Source: Myxocyprinus asiaticus
Lineage: Eukaryota > Chordata > Actinopteri > Cypriniformes > Catostomidae
Length of the DNA: 64,000 nucleotides
Direction of reading: 5' to 3'
NCBI RefSeq assembly: GCF_019703515.2
Contig: NC_059385.1
Coordinates: forward strand, 34,336,001 to 34,400,000
Shown: in pieces, positions 54,596-64,000 of the stretch
How the letters are laid out: the number at the start of each line of letters is the position of its first letter
How positions within the stretch are numbered: position 1 is the stretch's first letter
The notes under the pieces: model-generated
Database searches by the model: none
Seen by the model: only the letters and a program-made list of their open reading frames with translations
What the model was told of the DNA's origin: nothing
Translations under genes and position numbers: made by a program

Positions 54596-55620
54596 TTATC
54601 CGCTTGTGTTGCGTGCCACTACCTGGGATGAAACCGGTTCCACCCGGAGGTTGTAGAACCTTGCAAAGGTGTTGGGTGTTGCCCAGCCCACTGCTCTGCA
54701 ATGTCTGTTAGAGAGGCACCTCTGGCCAGGGCCCAAGAAGCCGCTACACCACGGGTAGAATGGGCTCGTAGCCCTACCGGGGGCGGCATGTTTTGGGCGA
54801 GACATGCCATAGTTATGGCGTCAATGAGCCAGTGGGCGATCCTCTGCTTGGAGACAACGCTTCCTTTCCGCTGTGCACCAAAGCAGACAAAGAGCTGCTC
54901 AGAGATTCTAAAGCTCTGCGTGCGATCCAAATAGATGCGTAAAGCGCGCACCGGACACAGCAATGACAGGGCTGGGTCTGCCTCCTCCTGGGGCAGCGCT
55001 TGCAGGTTCACCACCTGGTCCCTAAAAGGAGTGGTGGGAACCTTGGGCACATAGCCCGGTCGGGGGTCTCAGGATCACGTGAGAATAGCCCGGACCGAAA
55101 TCCAGGCACGTTTCGCTGACAGAGAACGCTTGCAGGTCACCTACCCTCTTGATGGAAGTGAGCGCAGTCAGGAGGGCAGTCTTCAAGGAGAGTGCCTTAA
55201 GCCCGGCTGACTGCAAAACTCAAAGGGGGCTCTCTGTAGACCCTGAAAAACTACAGATGTCCGATGAGGGAACAAGGCGTGGCCTGGAGGGATTCAGCCT
55301 CCTGGCGCCTCTTAGGAACCTGATGATCAGATCATGCTTCCCTAAGGACTTACCATCGACTGCGTCATGGTGTGCTGCTATGGCAGCAACGTACACCTTC
55401 AAGGTGGAAGGGGACAGCCTCCCTTCCAACCTCTCTTGCAGGAAGGAAAGCACTGATCTGACTGCGCACCTCTGGGGGTCTTCCTGATGGGAAGAACACC
55501 ACTTAGCGAACAGACACCACTTAAAGGCATACAGGCGCCTCGTAGAGGGAGCCCTAGCCTGAGTGAACGTGTCTACCACCGCAGGTGGGAGACAGCTTAG
55601 GTCTTCCACGTCCCGTCCAG
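54596..55620 (-). pseudogene. DIRS-D tyrosine recombinase
   Basis: Reading leftward: APSTRRLYAFKWCLFAKWCS, then LQERLEGRLSPSTLKVYVAA, then TSIKRVGDLQAFSVSE (first Arg), HSTRGVAASWALARGASLTD (HxxR) and finally TPNTFARFYNLRVEP (Tyr nucleophile). The frame breaks at about 55060 (FRPGYS to CAQGSHHS), near 55220, and just after LTDIA (near 54690), which puts the Tyr in another frame. Otherwise complete. Confidence 0.88.
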
Positions 55621-55689
55621 GGGCCAGACATGGAGATTCCAGAGGTCTGGGCGTGGGTGCCGGATGGTGCCCCTTCCCTGAGAAAGAAG

Positions 55690-56008
55690 GGCCTTCCTCA
55701 GGGGAATTTGCCCGGGGGGAGCTGTCACGAGGAGCGTGAGGTCCGAGCACCACGTCTGGGCGGGCCAGTAGGGTGCTTACCAGGACGACCTTCTCCTCAT
55801 CCTCCCTGACCTTGCACAGTGTCTGTGTGAGCAGGCTCACTGGGGAAAACGCATATTTGCGAATGCCAGGGGACCAGCTGTGTGCCAGCGCGTCTATACC
55901 GAGGAAGTCCTCGGTGAGGGCGTACCAGAGCGGGCAGTGGGAGGATTCTTGGGAGGCGAACAGGTGCACCTGTGCCTGACTGAATCGACTCCAAATCAGC
56001 TGGACCAC
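55690..56008 (-). pseudogene. DIRS-D methylase-like domain
   Basis: The first part of the frame 55220-56008: LIWSRFSQAQVHLFASQESS, then GIDALAHSWSPGIRKYAFSP, then KVVLVSTLLARPDVVLGPH. The last block is frame-shifted relative to LVAPYWPTQTWF of DIRS-A. It is continuous with the recombinase frame downstream, as in a pol polyprotein. Confidence 0.7.
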
Positions 56009-56129
56009 CTGAAGGTGGAGTCTCCACTCTCCCTTGAGGGTAACCTGTTGTTACGGCGCGTCCGCCGGAGTGTTGAGGTTGCCCGGGATGTGAGTGGCTT
56101 GCAGCGACTTGGTGCTGCTAACTCTGTTG

Positions 56130-57605
56130 GAGGAGACGGTGGGCGAGTTATGACATACAGCGGGAGCGCAGACCGCCTTGGTGGTTGACATATGCTACCA
56201 CTGCCGTGCTGTCTGTCCGAACTAGCACGTGCTTGCCCTGGATCAACGGCCGGAACCTCCGCAGGGCGAGCAGAATTGCCAGTAACTCGAGGCAGTTGAT
56301 GTGCCAACGCAGCCGCGGACCCGTCTAGAGGCCGGCGGCTGCGTGCCCGTTGCCAACAGCGCACCAGCCTGTTTTGGAGGCATCTGTCGTGACCACGACG
56401 TGCCTGGAGACCAGTTCTAGCGGAACACCTGCTCGTGGAAACGAGAGGTCGGTCCAAGGGCTGAAAAGACAGTGACAGACCGATGTAATGGCCACTCGGT
56501 GTGTCCCGTGGCGCCATGCCCGTCTCGGGACTCGAGTCTGGAGCCAGTGCTGAAGCGGCCTCATATGCATCAACCCGAGCGGGGTGGCCACCGCCGAGGA
56601 TGCCATATGCCCCAGGAGCCTCTGAAAATGTTTCAGTGGAACCGCTGTTTTCTGTTTGAATGCCTTCAAACAGGCCAGCACCGACTGGGCGCGCTCATTC
56701 GTAAGGTGCGCCGTCAAGGAGACTGAGTCCAACTCCAAACCGAGAAAAGAGATGCTCTGAACCGGGAGGAGCTTGCTCTTTTCCCAGCTGACCCGAAGCC
56801 CTAGTCGGCTGAGGTGTGAGAGCACCAGGTCCCTGTGTGCGCATAACCCGTCTCGAGAGTGAGCTAGGATTAGCCAGTCGTCAAGATAGTTAAGAATGCG
56901 AATGCCCACCTCCCTTAACGGGGCAAGGGCAGCCTCTGCGATCTTCATAAAGATGCGAGGAGACAGGGACAGGCCGAAAGGGAGGACTTGTACCGATACG
57001 CCTGACCCTCGAACGCGAACCGCAGGAAGGGTCTGTGTCGAGGAAGGATCGAGACGTGAAAGTACGCATCCTTCGGGTCTACCGCCGCGAACCAATCTTG
57101 ATGCCTGACGCTCGCTAGAATGCGTCTTTGCGTAAGCATCTTGAACGGGAGTCTGTGTAAGGCCCGGTTCAGTACTCGCAGGTCCAAGATTGGCCGCAAC
57201 CCACCGCCTTTTTTCGGTACAATGAAGTAGGGGCTGTAAAACCCCTTCATCTGGGCTGGAGGGACAGGTTCTATCGCGTCCTTCCGTAGGAGGGTAGCGA
57301 TCTCCGCGCAAGGTAGCAGCGTTTCCGTCTTTCACCAAGGTGAAGTGGACACCGCTGGACCTGGGCGGATGTCCAGCGAAGTGAATCGTGCAGCCGAGTC
57401 GGACGGTCCGGACCAGCCCTCGTGACGGACTGGAAAGCGCAAGCCATGCATCCAAGTTCCGCGCAAGGGGGACCAAAGGGACAATGTCATCGGATGTACC
57501 GGCGGGTGGGGCCTCGCGGCGGGGCGGAGCTTGAGGTGCCACACCACATCGTGGCCGTGCTGAGTCCGAGGACATCGAAGCACTTACCTGGCTCCTTGTG
57601 ACCAA
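56130..57605 (-). pseudogene. DIRS-D reverse transcriptase and RNase H
   Basis: The pol frame opens at MVTRSQVSASMSSDSA (57605). RT reads GGLRPILDLRVLNRAL, AAVDPKDAYFHVS (motif A; Pro for Leu), VQVLPFGLSLSPRIF (motif B) and ILNYLDDWLILAHS (intact catalytic YLDD). The connection KHFQRLLGHMASSA and RNase H with VVTTDASKTGWCAV (first Asp), HINCLELLAILLAL (Glu) and LVRTDSTAVVAY-like sequence follow. Shifts occur at about 57305, near 56985, and after GHAAAGL (56325). Confidence 0.9.
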
Positions 57606-59362
57606 GGAAGAGGCCTGTCCTCATGACCCGTGGAGACTGTCACATCGGGGGTGGATTTTTGCCACAGCTGGGCGCTCAGGGCTGGAGACCGCCGCTGGAG
57701 CGCCAACCTACCAAATGGAGTGGTGGACGGTGGTCGTGATGCCAGCCGTACACACCGAATATGTGACCCAGGGAACAAGGAAACCACTCTTGCAGAGCTC
57801 TTGAGTACTGCAGCCACTTGGGCATGCAGCGCAATTAAATGCAAAAGGTAACAAAAAGATGAAGATCTGCTTACCAGCTCCAGAGCAGCGGGTTTCGTTG
57901 TCCCTGGGTCGCCCGTCTCAGGGGCGCTTCGAAGACCTCCGTGGGTTCTTCGGTGCCGGCTGTGAGACGGGTGGCGTCGGCTTCCTGCGGTGGGCTCCAC
58001 GCCGGGGCCGGGCCGGAGGGGCGGGCTGCGGCGGAGCCGGTGCAGTCACCGCAGCGGGACGCCCTCCGTGATAAGTAGATGGGGTGCGGGATCTTGAGCC
58101 ACGCCGGGGCAGGACAAGCCGGCTAGCATCCATCTACTGCTCTACCATCGAGAACTGCTGGGCAAAGTCCTCGACGGTGTCGCCGAATAGGCCCGCCTGG
58201 GAAATGGGGGCAGCAAGGAATCGTGTCCTGTCGGCCTCACCCATCTCGACCAGGTTGAGCCAAAGGTGGCGCTCCTGGACCACTAGTGTGGCCATCGTCC
58301 GCCCGAGAGACCGCGCCGTGACCTCCGTCGCTCGGAGAGCGAGGTCGGTCGCCGAGCGCAGTTCCTGCATCAATCCCGGGGTGGAACTACCCTCGTGCAG
58401 TTCCTTTAGCACCTTGGCGGACTTGCAGGAGAGCCATGGCGTGCAGGGCGGAGGCGGCTTGTCCAGCAGCGCCGTAGGCTTTGACCGTCAAAGACGACGT
58501 AAACCTACAGACCTTGGACGGGGGCTTTGGGCACCCGCACCAGGTGGCGGCGCTCTGCGGGCATAGGTGCACCGCGAGCGCCTTTATCCACCGGGGGATT
58601 GCCGAATAACCCTTGGCCGCCCCACCATCGAGGGTAGTGAGAGCGGGGAAGCTGAAAAGATCGGGACCGGGCAGTAAAAGGTGCCTCCCGTGACCTTGTC
58701 AGCTCTTCATGCACTTCCGGAAAGAAAGGAACGGGGCGGGGCGTGGCTTTGAGCGGCGCCGCGAGCCCAGGAACCAATCACAGAGCCGCGAGGGTTCAGG
58801 GAAGAGCGGTGAAATCCACTCTAACCGACGCTCGTGGCTGTCCGGGAAAGCATGTCGTCATCTCCACGTCAGCCTGTGACTGGGTGATCGACCCCGAAGG
58901 GAGGAGCCCAGCTGAGGCTTCCGACTGGACGAGCCCGCTCTCCGATGCTGCGCTCGAGAGCTCATCACTTTCGCGGGCTCTGAATAAGAGGTCGAACTCG
59001 CCGTGAGACGAGCCGGCGGACTCACCCGGAAGCCCGATCAGGACAGACGAGCGTGCTGGGGAATGGGAGGTCCGCGGGGGGATACCCGGCGGAAGCGGTC
59101 CCATTGGGGTCCCCAAATCGCCCCCAGTGCTAGCCGCGCTGGCCTCAAACCCATGGGTAAAAGGACCGAGGCGGGAGCCTCTGGGGTGGCTCGCTTGCTT
59201 ACGAAGGCGAGCCGCGACCGCAATGTTGCCATGGACACATTCTCGCAATGAGAATGTGACCATCCACGAATGCTGTCTCCGCGTGAGCAGTGCCCAGACA
59301 CGAAAGACAGTGATTGTGACCGTTAGAAGGCGAGAGATAACGAGCACAACCAGGAATAACAC
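57606..59362 (-). pseudogene. DIRS-D gag region
   Basis: From ATG 59362: MLFLVVLVISRLLTVTITVF (hydrophobic), RVWALLTRRQHSWM, then an acidic/Ser-rich part (SAGSSHGEFDLLFRARESDE), to 58796. The next blocks, in other frames, are FFPEVHEELTRSREAPFTAR (58730), PAERRHLVRVPKAP (58550), ELHEGSSTPGLMQELRSATD with RHLWLNLVEMGEADRTRFLA (58410-58200) and a Pro/Arg-rich tail. These are the fish DIRS gag blocks in order. DIRS-B has lost the part between 58490 and 58160. Confidence 0.8.
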
Positions 59363-59639
59363 ACAATCGGAAAAGCATCTTTAAAAAGACGCGTCTTTAA
59401 AAAGACGTTCCGTGTGTTCGCTCTTTTAGAGAAATATATACTCTTTTAGAGGGGAAAAATGCTCTTTCAGAAAATATACTCTCTAGTTTTTCTGCCGAAG
59501 CGCCCAGGGGCATTCTCTGCAGTGCACCAGTGCAGAGGAGGGAGAAGCCGCTGAAATGCGCCGTCAGATCCAGCAGGTGAATGAACAGTAGTATTCAGCT
59601 CAATGAGCATGACCGTTCGGCTCCGAAGAGAAAATCTGA

Positions 59640-59815
59640 ATGAGTGGTTGCATACCAGCTCCTTTTATACCCGTATGTTCGGGGGAGTGGCATGCAAATA
59701 CCACTCGCCAATTTTCATTGGCCTTTTATCAAAGACCAGAGGTGTCTCGGGCTCCCAAGAGTGACCCCTAGTGTCACTACATCGACACCAACGTCGAGTG
59801 AGTGACAGATAGGGA
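59640..59815 (-). repeat. DIRS-D left terminal repeat with promoter
   Basis: In minus orientation the CCAAT pair (GGCCAATGAAAATTGGCG, about 59706-59723), octamer ATTTGCAT (59692-59699) and TATAAAAGG (59661-59669) occur in the same order and spacing as in DIRS-B. The outer part has GTGTCACTACATCGACACCA and ends at AGTGACAGATAGGGAA (59800-59815). Confidence 0.78.
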
Positions 59816-60822
59816 ACTCTACTGAAGGTAACTCTATAGTTTGATTTTTACATTCTTCTGGATATATTTTCATTCCCTTTCTTAATCCTTGTGCTTGAAG
59901 TACTGGGGCTCTTACAGGTACATTTGATCGCCAAGTATTTGTTTTGTCTAAGTACCAAATAGTAGCACATCTTCCCTTGAATTCTCCCAAATCATGAGTT
60001 CCTTCAGACTTACTATAGCACTCATACTCTTGGCTATAATCTATGTTGTACCATTTTGGGATTTCTATCTTTCCTTCTTTTATTTTAATTTTTTTCTTTT
60101 ATATCCCAATATCTACACCAATCTCCCCAATGTGGTTTATTAAATTGATCCTTAAGGATAGAATTACCTGAAAAAGCCAAACACTCAGCTGAGCAGTAGG
60201 GTCTAAAATGCTTTTTTAGATGACAAAAGTTTCTATTAAATTCATCAAATTTTCGATAGTGGATTTGGAACTACTATTACCTTGTTTAAGGGTGATTTGG
60301 GCACAGTAGGCAATATTCCATACCTGTCTCTCTTGCTGTAAATGTTGCCCATTTGTACCATTCATTATTTTGCGCTGTTTCCCATAAAATATCTAATTCG
60401 TTAATTTTCTCATTACTATTGATATCATTATAAATGTTTCTACGTTGTTTTGATATCTTTTGTTCTTTATTCAATTCTTGTTCTGTTGGGGTTATTATTG
60501 AGTTGTTACTGGGTCTGACCGAGGGCTGAAAAATCAATTGTAGGGAAGTCTGGTTGAGATTTTGAGTAGTGATGTTGGCTGTAGCTTGAGCTTGTAGTAG
60601 AGAAGCTTGGGTGGTATTGATTGTGGCTTGAGCTTGTAGTATCAGATGCAGTAGGTATGTGATGATCATCAGATATGCTATTGGACTCATTCCTTCCACT
60701 CTCTTGATTCTCTCTGCTTTGCTCAGCTCCTTGTGTGTCTCTTTCTGAGCTTTTGACATTCTGCACCCTTTCATCCTGTGTCTCTGGTCTCTCCTCACTT
60801 TCTTCTGTATCGTCTGTTTCAA
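59816..60822 (-). pseudogene. Endogenous retrovirus env, 5' part, broken
   Basis: The frame from 60822 to 60286 begins with a basic leader and a hydrophobic segment (PIAYLMIITYLLHLILQAQA) that could be a long signal peptide. An Asn-rich part with many N-x-S/T sites follows. Later env sequence persists in other frames (59990-59816: RCATIWYLDKTNTW) and then runs into the DIRS-D terminal repeat. The membrane-spanning part is absent, so it cannot make a functional envelope. The start overlaps the pol end by about 310 nt. Confidence 0.7.
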
Positions 60823-61336
60823 GTCTCTCTCCTTCTCTTTCCTTCCTTACTCTGGGAACTCTTTTGCAGTGGTTTAGATGATACCAGGTGGTGCTTCCTT
60901 CCACTTGGACTGCTGTTGGAGTAGCTGTCACCACTTTGTAGGGTCCCTCTCTCCTGTGTTCATTCCACTTTCTCCTGAATACCCTCAGATATACTTGGTC
61001 ACCTGGGATGACTGGACAAGATATTTCTGTCTCCTCTCTGGGCTCCTTTCTCTTTTCCTGTAAATTGATAGCTTTGTGTATTGCAGTTAGTTTCTTCATA
61101 TAAGACCTATGTTCCATTTGCAATTGCTCTAAAGGGGGTCCTTTGTAGAGACCTCTGCAATATGGCACAGGCATGGGTCGACCCGTAAGCATCTCATGCG
61201 GTGTTAAGTGTGTGCTTCTGTTAGTTTGCATACGATAGCTCATTAGTGCAAGAGGTAAAGCATCAATCCAGTTAAGTTTAGTACTTTCACATATTTTAAG
61301 TTTGTCCTTGAGGGTACCATTTACCCTTTCTACCAT
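60506..61336 (-). pseudogene. Endogenous retrovirus integrase C-terminal part
   Basis: It begins MVERVNGTLKDKLK, where the Glu is the third member of the DDE triad. The frame continues with the retroviral integrase helices (DALPLALMSYRMQTN, TPHEMLTGRPMP) and a small beta-domain with REGPYKVVTATPTAVQVEG and TWYHLNHCKRVP, the GPY/F module that can bind chromatin proteins. A long polar Glu/Ser-rich tail follows, overlapping env. It is separated by a one-base shift near 61370 from the integrase core. Confidence 0.83.
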
Positions 61337-61365
61337 CCCTTGTGATTGTGGGTGATAAACACACC

Positions 61366-62049
61366 CTAGTCTGTTTTTATTCTCAATTGCTGCAAAACTT
61401 GTTTTACAGTTTTTTGAATGAATGCTGAGCCATTATCTGAACTTATTTCTGATGGTATTCCAAATCTAGGGATTACGTCTCTCGTTAGAAATTTAATTGC
61501 TGTTCCTGCCCCCTCATCTGCTGATGGTATTGCTTCTACCCATCTGCTAAATCTGTCTATTACCACAAGTATATACCTTTTGCCTTGTACTCGCTTTATC
61601 ATGTCCACATAATCCATCACCAGGTGCTTGAATGCTCCTTCTGGTACTGGTATGTGGCCTATTGGTGTCACTGTTCCTTTCCTAACATTGTTTTTGGCAC
61701 AAACTTCACATGTGGACAGAAAACCGTCTACCATTGCATGTAAGTATGGATACCAATATTCCTGCTGTTTAATTTTCCTTATCACTTCCCCCGTTGCGCA
61801 ATGGTCTAAACCATGTGCATCTGGAATGGGAATGTTTAAAATTGAGGTTGGTGCAATGATCTGTCCTTTCATGTGAATGCCAAATATCTTGTGTGTCTTT
61901 CTTGACTCCTCTTTGGTGCCACATGGAGTGTTCATAAGGACCCGCTTGTTGTTGAATTCAAATAATATCATCCAACTGAGGTTTGGTTCTATAAGAACTA
62001 CTGGAGCTAATACTGCTACCTGACATCCTGATGCTTTTTTAGCTTCCAA
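61366..62049 (-). pseudogene. Endogenous retrovirus integrase N-terminal and core domains
   Basis: The frame includes the zinc-binding HHCC domain (HGLDHCATGEVIRKI...CEVCAKN), then the RNase H-fold core with MDYVDMIKRVQGKRYILVVI (first Asp) and EISSDNGSAFI (second Asp). The Glu follows in the neighbouring frame at 61330. The upstream part (62049-61900) is the linker from RNase H. Integrase joins viral DNA to host DNA. Confidence 0.85.
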
Positions 62050-62054
62050 ATTTG

Positions 62055-62504
62055 CTATGTTGTTACCCTTAATGACAAAGTCATTTCCTTTTTATGAGCT
62101 TGACATTTGATGTCTGCTAATCGTTTTGGTAGCATCATAGCAGAAATTAATTGACCTATCTGTTCAGCATGTTGGATGGGAGTTCCATCACTCTTTTTGA
62201 AGCCTCTCTGTTTCCACACTGCTCCAATCAGATGACATGCAGCATAAACTGAATCAATGAAAATATTTGCTGTTTGTCCCTTTGCTAATTGACATGCTTT
62301 TAATTCTGCTAATTGAGCAGAGCAAGGCTGTACACAATGTTGGGATATTACAGGCACAAATTCCTCCATGTCTTTCTTTACTACTGAATATCCTGTAGGA
62401 TTTCCCAAATGATCTCTAAAACTAGAACCATCCACAAAGTAAGTGACTTCAGCCTCAGAGATTGGTGTAGACTCAAGATCTGGCTGTAACCTAGTGAATG
62501 CCAA
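62055..62504 (-). pseudogene. Endogenous retrovirus RNase H
   Basis: The frame has VTYFVDGSSFRDHLG (first Asp), AQLAELKACQLAKGQ (Glu), NIFIDSVYAACHL (second Asp) and IKCQAHKK (His region), the four-residue RNase H active site. It ends at 62055, a few bases before the integrase linker, by a frame change. Confidence 0.84.
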
Positions 62505-62583
62505 TTAATTAGCCACACAATCATGTGGCTCACCTTCATAAGCCAAAGGAATCAGTTCAGCTGGATTAACTGTATTACATCGC

Positions 62584-63531
62584 TTAATGGTAACATCTGG
62601 ATATGTAAGTAGTGATGAATATGTTAGAATGGGGGCTTGAGTCAGAATAAATTCCCACAATTTTGTGATGCGTATAAATGGTTACTGGGTACCCCATGAT
62701 TAATGTAGATGCTTTCTCATATGCATAATATACTGCTGCAAGGCCTTGTTGGTAACATGGTGGGTAACCTTGCGCTACATTGTCCAGCTTAGTGCTATAG
62801 TAAGCTATGGGTTGTTTTTTCCTACCACTGCAGGTCTCTTGCATCAATACAGCTGATGCATAGCCATCAGTTCTGTTTGCCACATACAGGTGGAACAGTA
62901 TAGTGTAGTTGGGATTACAGAGGGCAGATGCCCTTTTGTAGTTTTTCTCTATAGACTCAAATGCTAGCAATGCATCAGTATTCCATCTTAGTGGAGTACT
63001 TAAATTTTGCAGTCCTGCTTGTTTCAAGATTTCTCTTAGTGGAGCTGTTTTTACTGCATACTCTATCCAATCAGCACTGAAGCCAGTCATTCCTCGGAAA
63101 GTCATCATCTGTCCTACTGTTTGTGGCAATGGTGTTTTACTTATGCCTTCTAATTGATCTATAGCTTTTGTGCCATATGAGATCAATCGTCCTAAATATT
63201 CAACCTGCAGCTGGCAATATTGTAGTTTGGTTTTGGATGCCTTGTGACCTCCTTGAGCTAGTTTAGTAAGTACTTTAATAGAATCTCTAGGACATTGTTC
63301 CAATGATGTGGAACAAATCATCAAATCTTCTACATACTGCAGCAGAGTACTGTCTATCATTAGGTCTTCTAAATCAGCCTTGAGAACCTGATTAAATATA
63401 TGTGGTGAGTGTTTAAATCCCTGCAGCATTCTGGTATAGGTATACTGTTTAATAGCATATGTGAATGCAAACAAGTGTCTACTTTTCTCTGCCACCAGAA
63501 CACTGAAAAAGGCGGAGCATAAATCAATCAC
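62584..63531 (-). pseudogene. Endogenous retrovirus RT, palm to connection
   Basis: MIDLCSAFFSVLVAEKSRHL contains motif A (I-D-L-C-S-A-F-F). RMLQGFKHSPHIFNQVLKAD is motif B. LLQYVEDLMICS is motif C, where the family Y-V-D-D reads Y-V-E-D, so one catalytic Asp is replaced. The thumb (KLQYCQLQVEYLGRLIS) and the connection domain follow. The frame ends by shifting near 62640. Confidence 0.86.
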
Positions 63532-63613
63532 AGTAAAGTATTTGGCATCAGGAGGGACATTTGTCAGCAGCGTGTGCGGGTTTGGAACAACAGCTGGCCA
63601 ATCCTCTACTATA

Positions 63614-63952
63614 TCATTGATTGCTCGTAAGCCATTTAGATTTGTCTGCTTTGATCACAGGCAAAATTTGAGTATTACAGTAACTGTTTGTTTCCATTAA
63701 TACTCCTGCTTTCACTAGACCTTTAATAGTGTTTTTTATGTCTGTATCAGCCTCAGGCCGCAAAGGGTACTGCGATTTTCTGGGCAGGCTTGCGCCTGGT
63801 TTAAGTTGTATTCTTATTGGGCTGGCTGATTTGACCAGTCCTACATCTGTGTCATGCTGAGACCATAACTCAGTTGGTACCTGACACTCCACTTCCTTAA
63901 ACAGTTCAGCATCAATAGTCTCTACCAATTTGGGTGTTGTTATCATCTGCAT
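63614..63952 (-). pseudogene. Endogenous retrovirus RT, N-terminal fingers
   Basis: The frame contains IRIQLKPGASLPRKSQYPLR, then IKNTIKGLVKAGVLMETNSY and ILPVIKADKSKW, the start of retroviral RT. It is separated from 62584-63531 by a frameshift near 63600-63640 in which the L-x-x-L-N and D-Y-R-x-V-x-D-L segment is broken. The stretch 63953-64000 shows no further homology. Confidence 0.8.
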
Positions 63953-64000
63953 TTGTATTTATTTTTTTATTAATGACTACTTCCTGAGTACCACCCATCA

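Larger units (their letters stand above)
54128..59815 (-). mobile_element. DIRS-D: longest DIRS copy, 3' truncated
   Basis: Minus orientation, 5' to 3': left terminal repeat (59815-59640), gag (59362 to about 57918), RT/RNase H (57605-56130), methylase-like domain (56008-55690), tyrosine recombinase (55620-54620), and a 3' region ending near 54130. The right terminal repeat is missing, replaced by a Tc1/mariner end. All domains of a DIRS element are present, although each has at least one frame break, so it is the best reference for the others. Its left end cuts the env frame of the retrovirus at 59816. Confidence 0.92.
59816..64000 (-). mobile_element. Endogenous retrovirus, pol and start of env (no LTR in window)
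   Basis: Minus orientation. RT enters from the right edge (63952), followed by RNase H, integrase with HHCC, DDE core and GPY/F-type C-terminal domain, and an env start that overlaps the end of pol. The gene order, the pol/env overlap and absence of extra genes suggest a gamma/epsilon-like (class I) retrovirus (inference). Gag, protease and both LTRs lie outside. Several stops and shifts show it is an old, inactive copy. Env is cut by DIRS-D at 59816. Confidence 0.85.

Noticed and set aside
60286..60822. Domesticated (syncytin-like) env gene
   Set aside because: The frame is broken, lacks the membrane-spanning part and is truncated by DIRS-D.

Overview
The window is nuclear DNA of a bony fish, most probably a cypriniform (carp/zebrafish relatives). 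The signs are vertebrate-type split exons with GT/AG introns, four DIRS-type tyrosine-recombinase retrotransposons, Tx1-type L1 LINEs, Rex1/L2-like LINEs, a Sleeping Beauty-like Tc1 end, hAT and TTAA-type MITEs, tRNA-derived SINEs and an endogenous retrovirus. No prokaryotic gene, CRISPR array or complete tRNA/rRNA gene was seen. All calls come from reading the sequence by eye, without database searches.

Only one host gene is supported: the 3' half of a membrane-bound alpha carbonic anhydrase on the + strand, best matched to CA12. Six exons can be joined with consistent splice phases: 4896-4988, 5117-5183, 5333-5490, 5587-5713, 44389-44482 and 46842-46902, with a poly(A) signal at 47236. The first four carry the last part of the catalytic domain. 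The fifth encodes the transmembrane helix and the sixth the cytoplasmic tail and stop. The exons with the first two zinc-binding histidines must lie before the window. The intron between the catalytic domain and the membrane helix is 38.7 kb and almost entirely made of nested transposons.

Layout: 1-3345, DIRS-A (5' end outside the window). 3346-4895, intron. 4896-5713, carbonic anhydrase exons. 6491-15590, minus-strand Tx1 LINE (Tx1-a), split by a Tc1-like transposon that is itself split by a Rex1-like LINE. 16965-30040, minus-strand Rex1-like LINE split by a nearly intact Tx1 LINE (Tx1-b, 18-bp target duplication), an hAT-like element and DIRS-B. About 30600-40819, plus-strand L2/CR1-like LINE split by a SINE, DIRS-C and a third, internally deleted Tx1 (Tx1-c, 13-bp target duplication). 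40860-44150, a decayed L1 and a long-TIR DNA transposon. 44389-46902, last two exons. 47260-53970, intergenic DNA with nested MITEs. 53971-59815, a mariner/Tc1 end fused to a long minus-strand DIRS-D. 59816-64000, pol and the start of env of a minus-strand endogenous retrovirus.

The most unusual signal is in Tx1-a. Relative to Tx1-b and Tx1-c its sense strand shows a heavy, strand-asymmetric excess of A-to-G changes from ORF1 to the end of ORF2, even in catalytic motifs (YADD to CADD, WNVNG to WSVDG). This looks like adenosine-deaminase-type hyperediting fixed in a genomic LINE copy. Second is the DIRS terminal repeat, which holds a compact CCAAT / octamer / TATA promoter resembling a histone H2B promoter, together with conserved double hairpins at the element ends.
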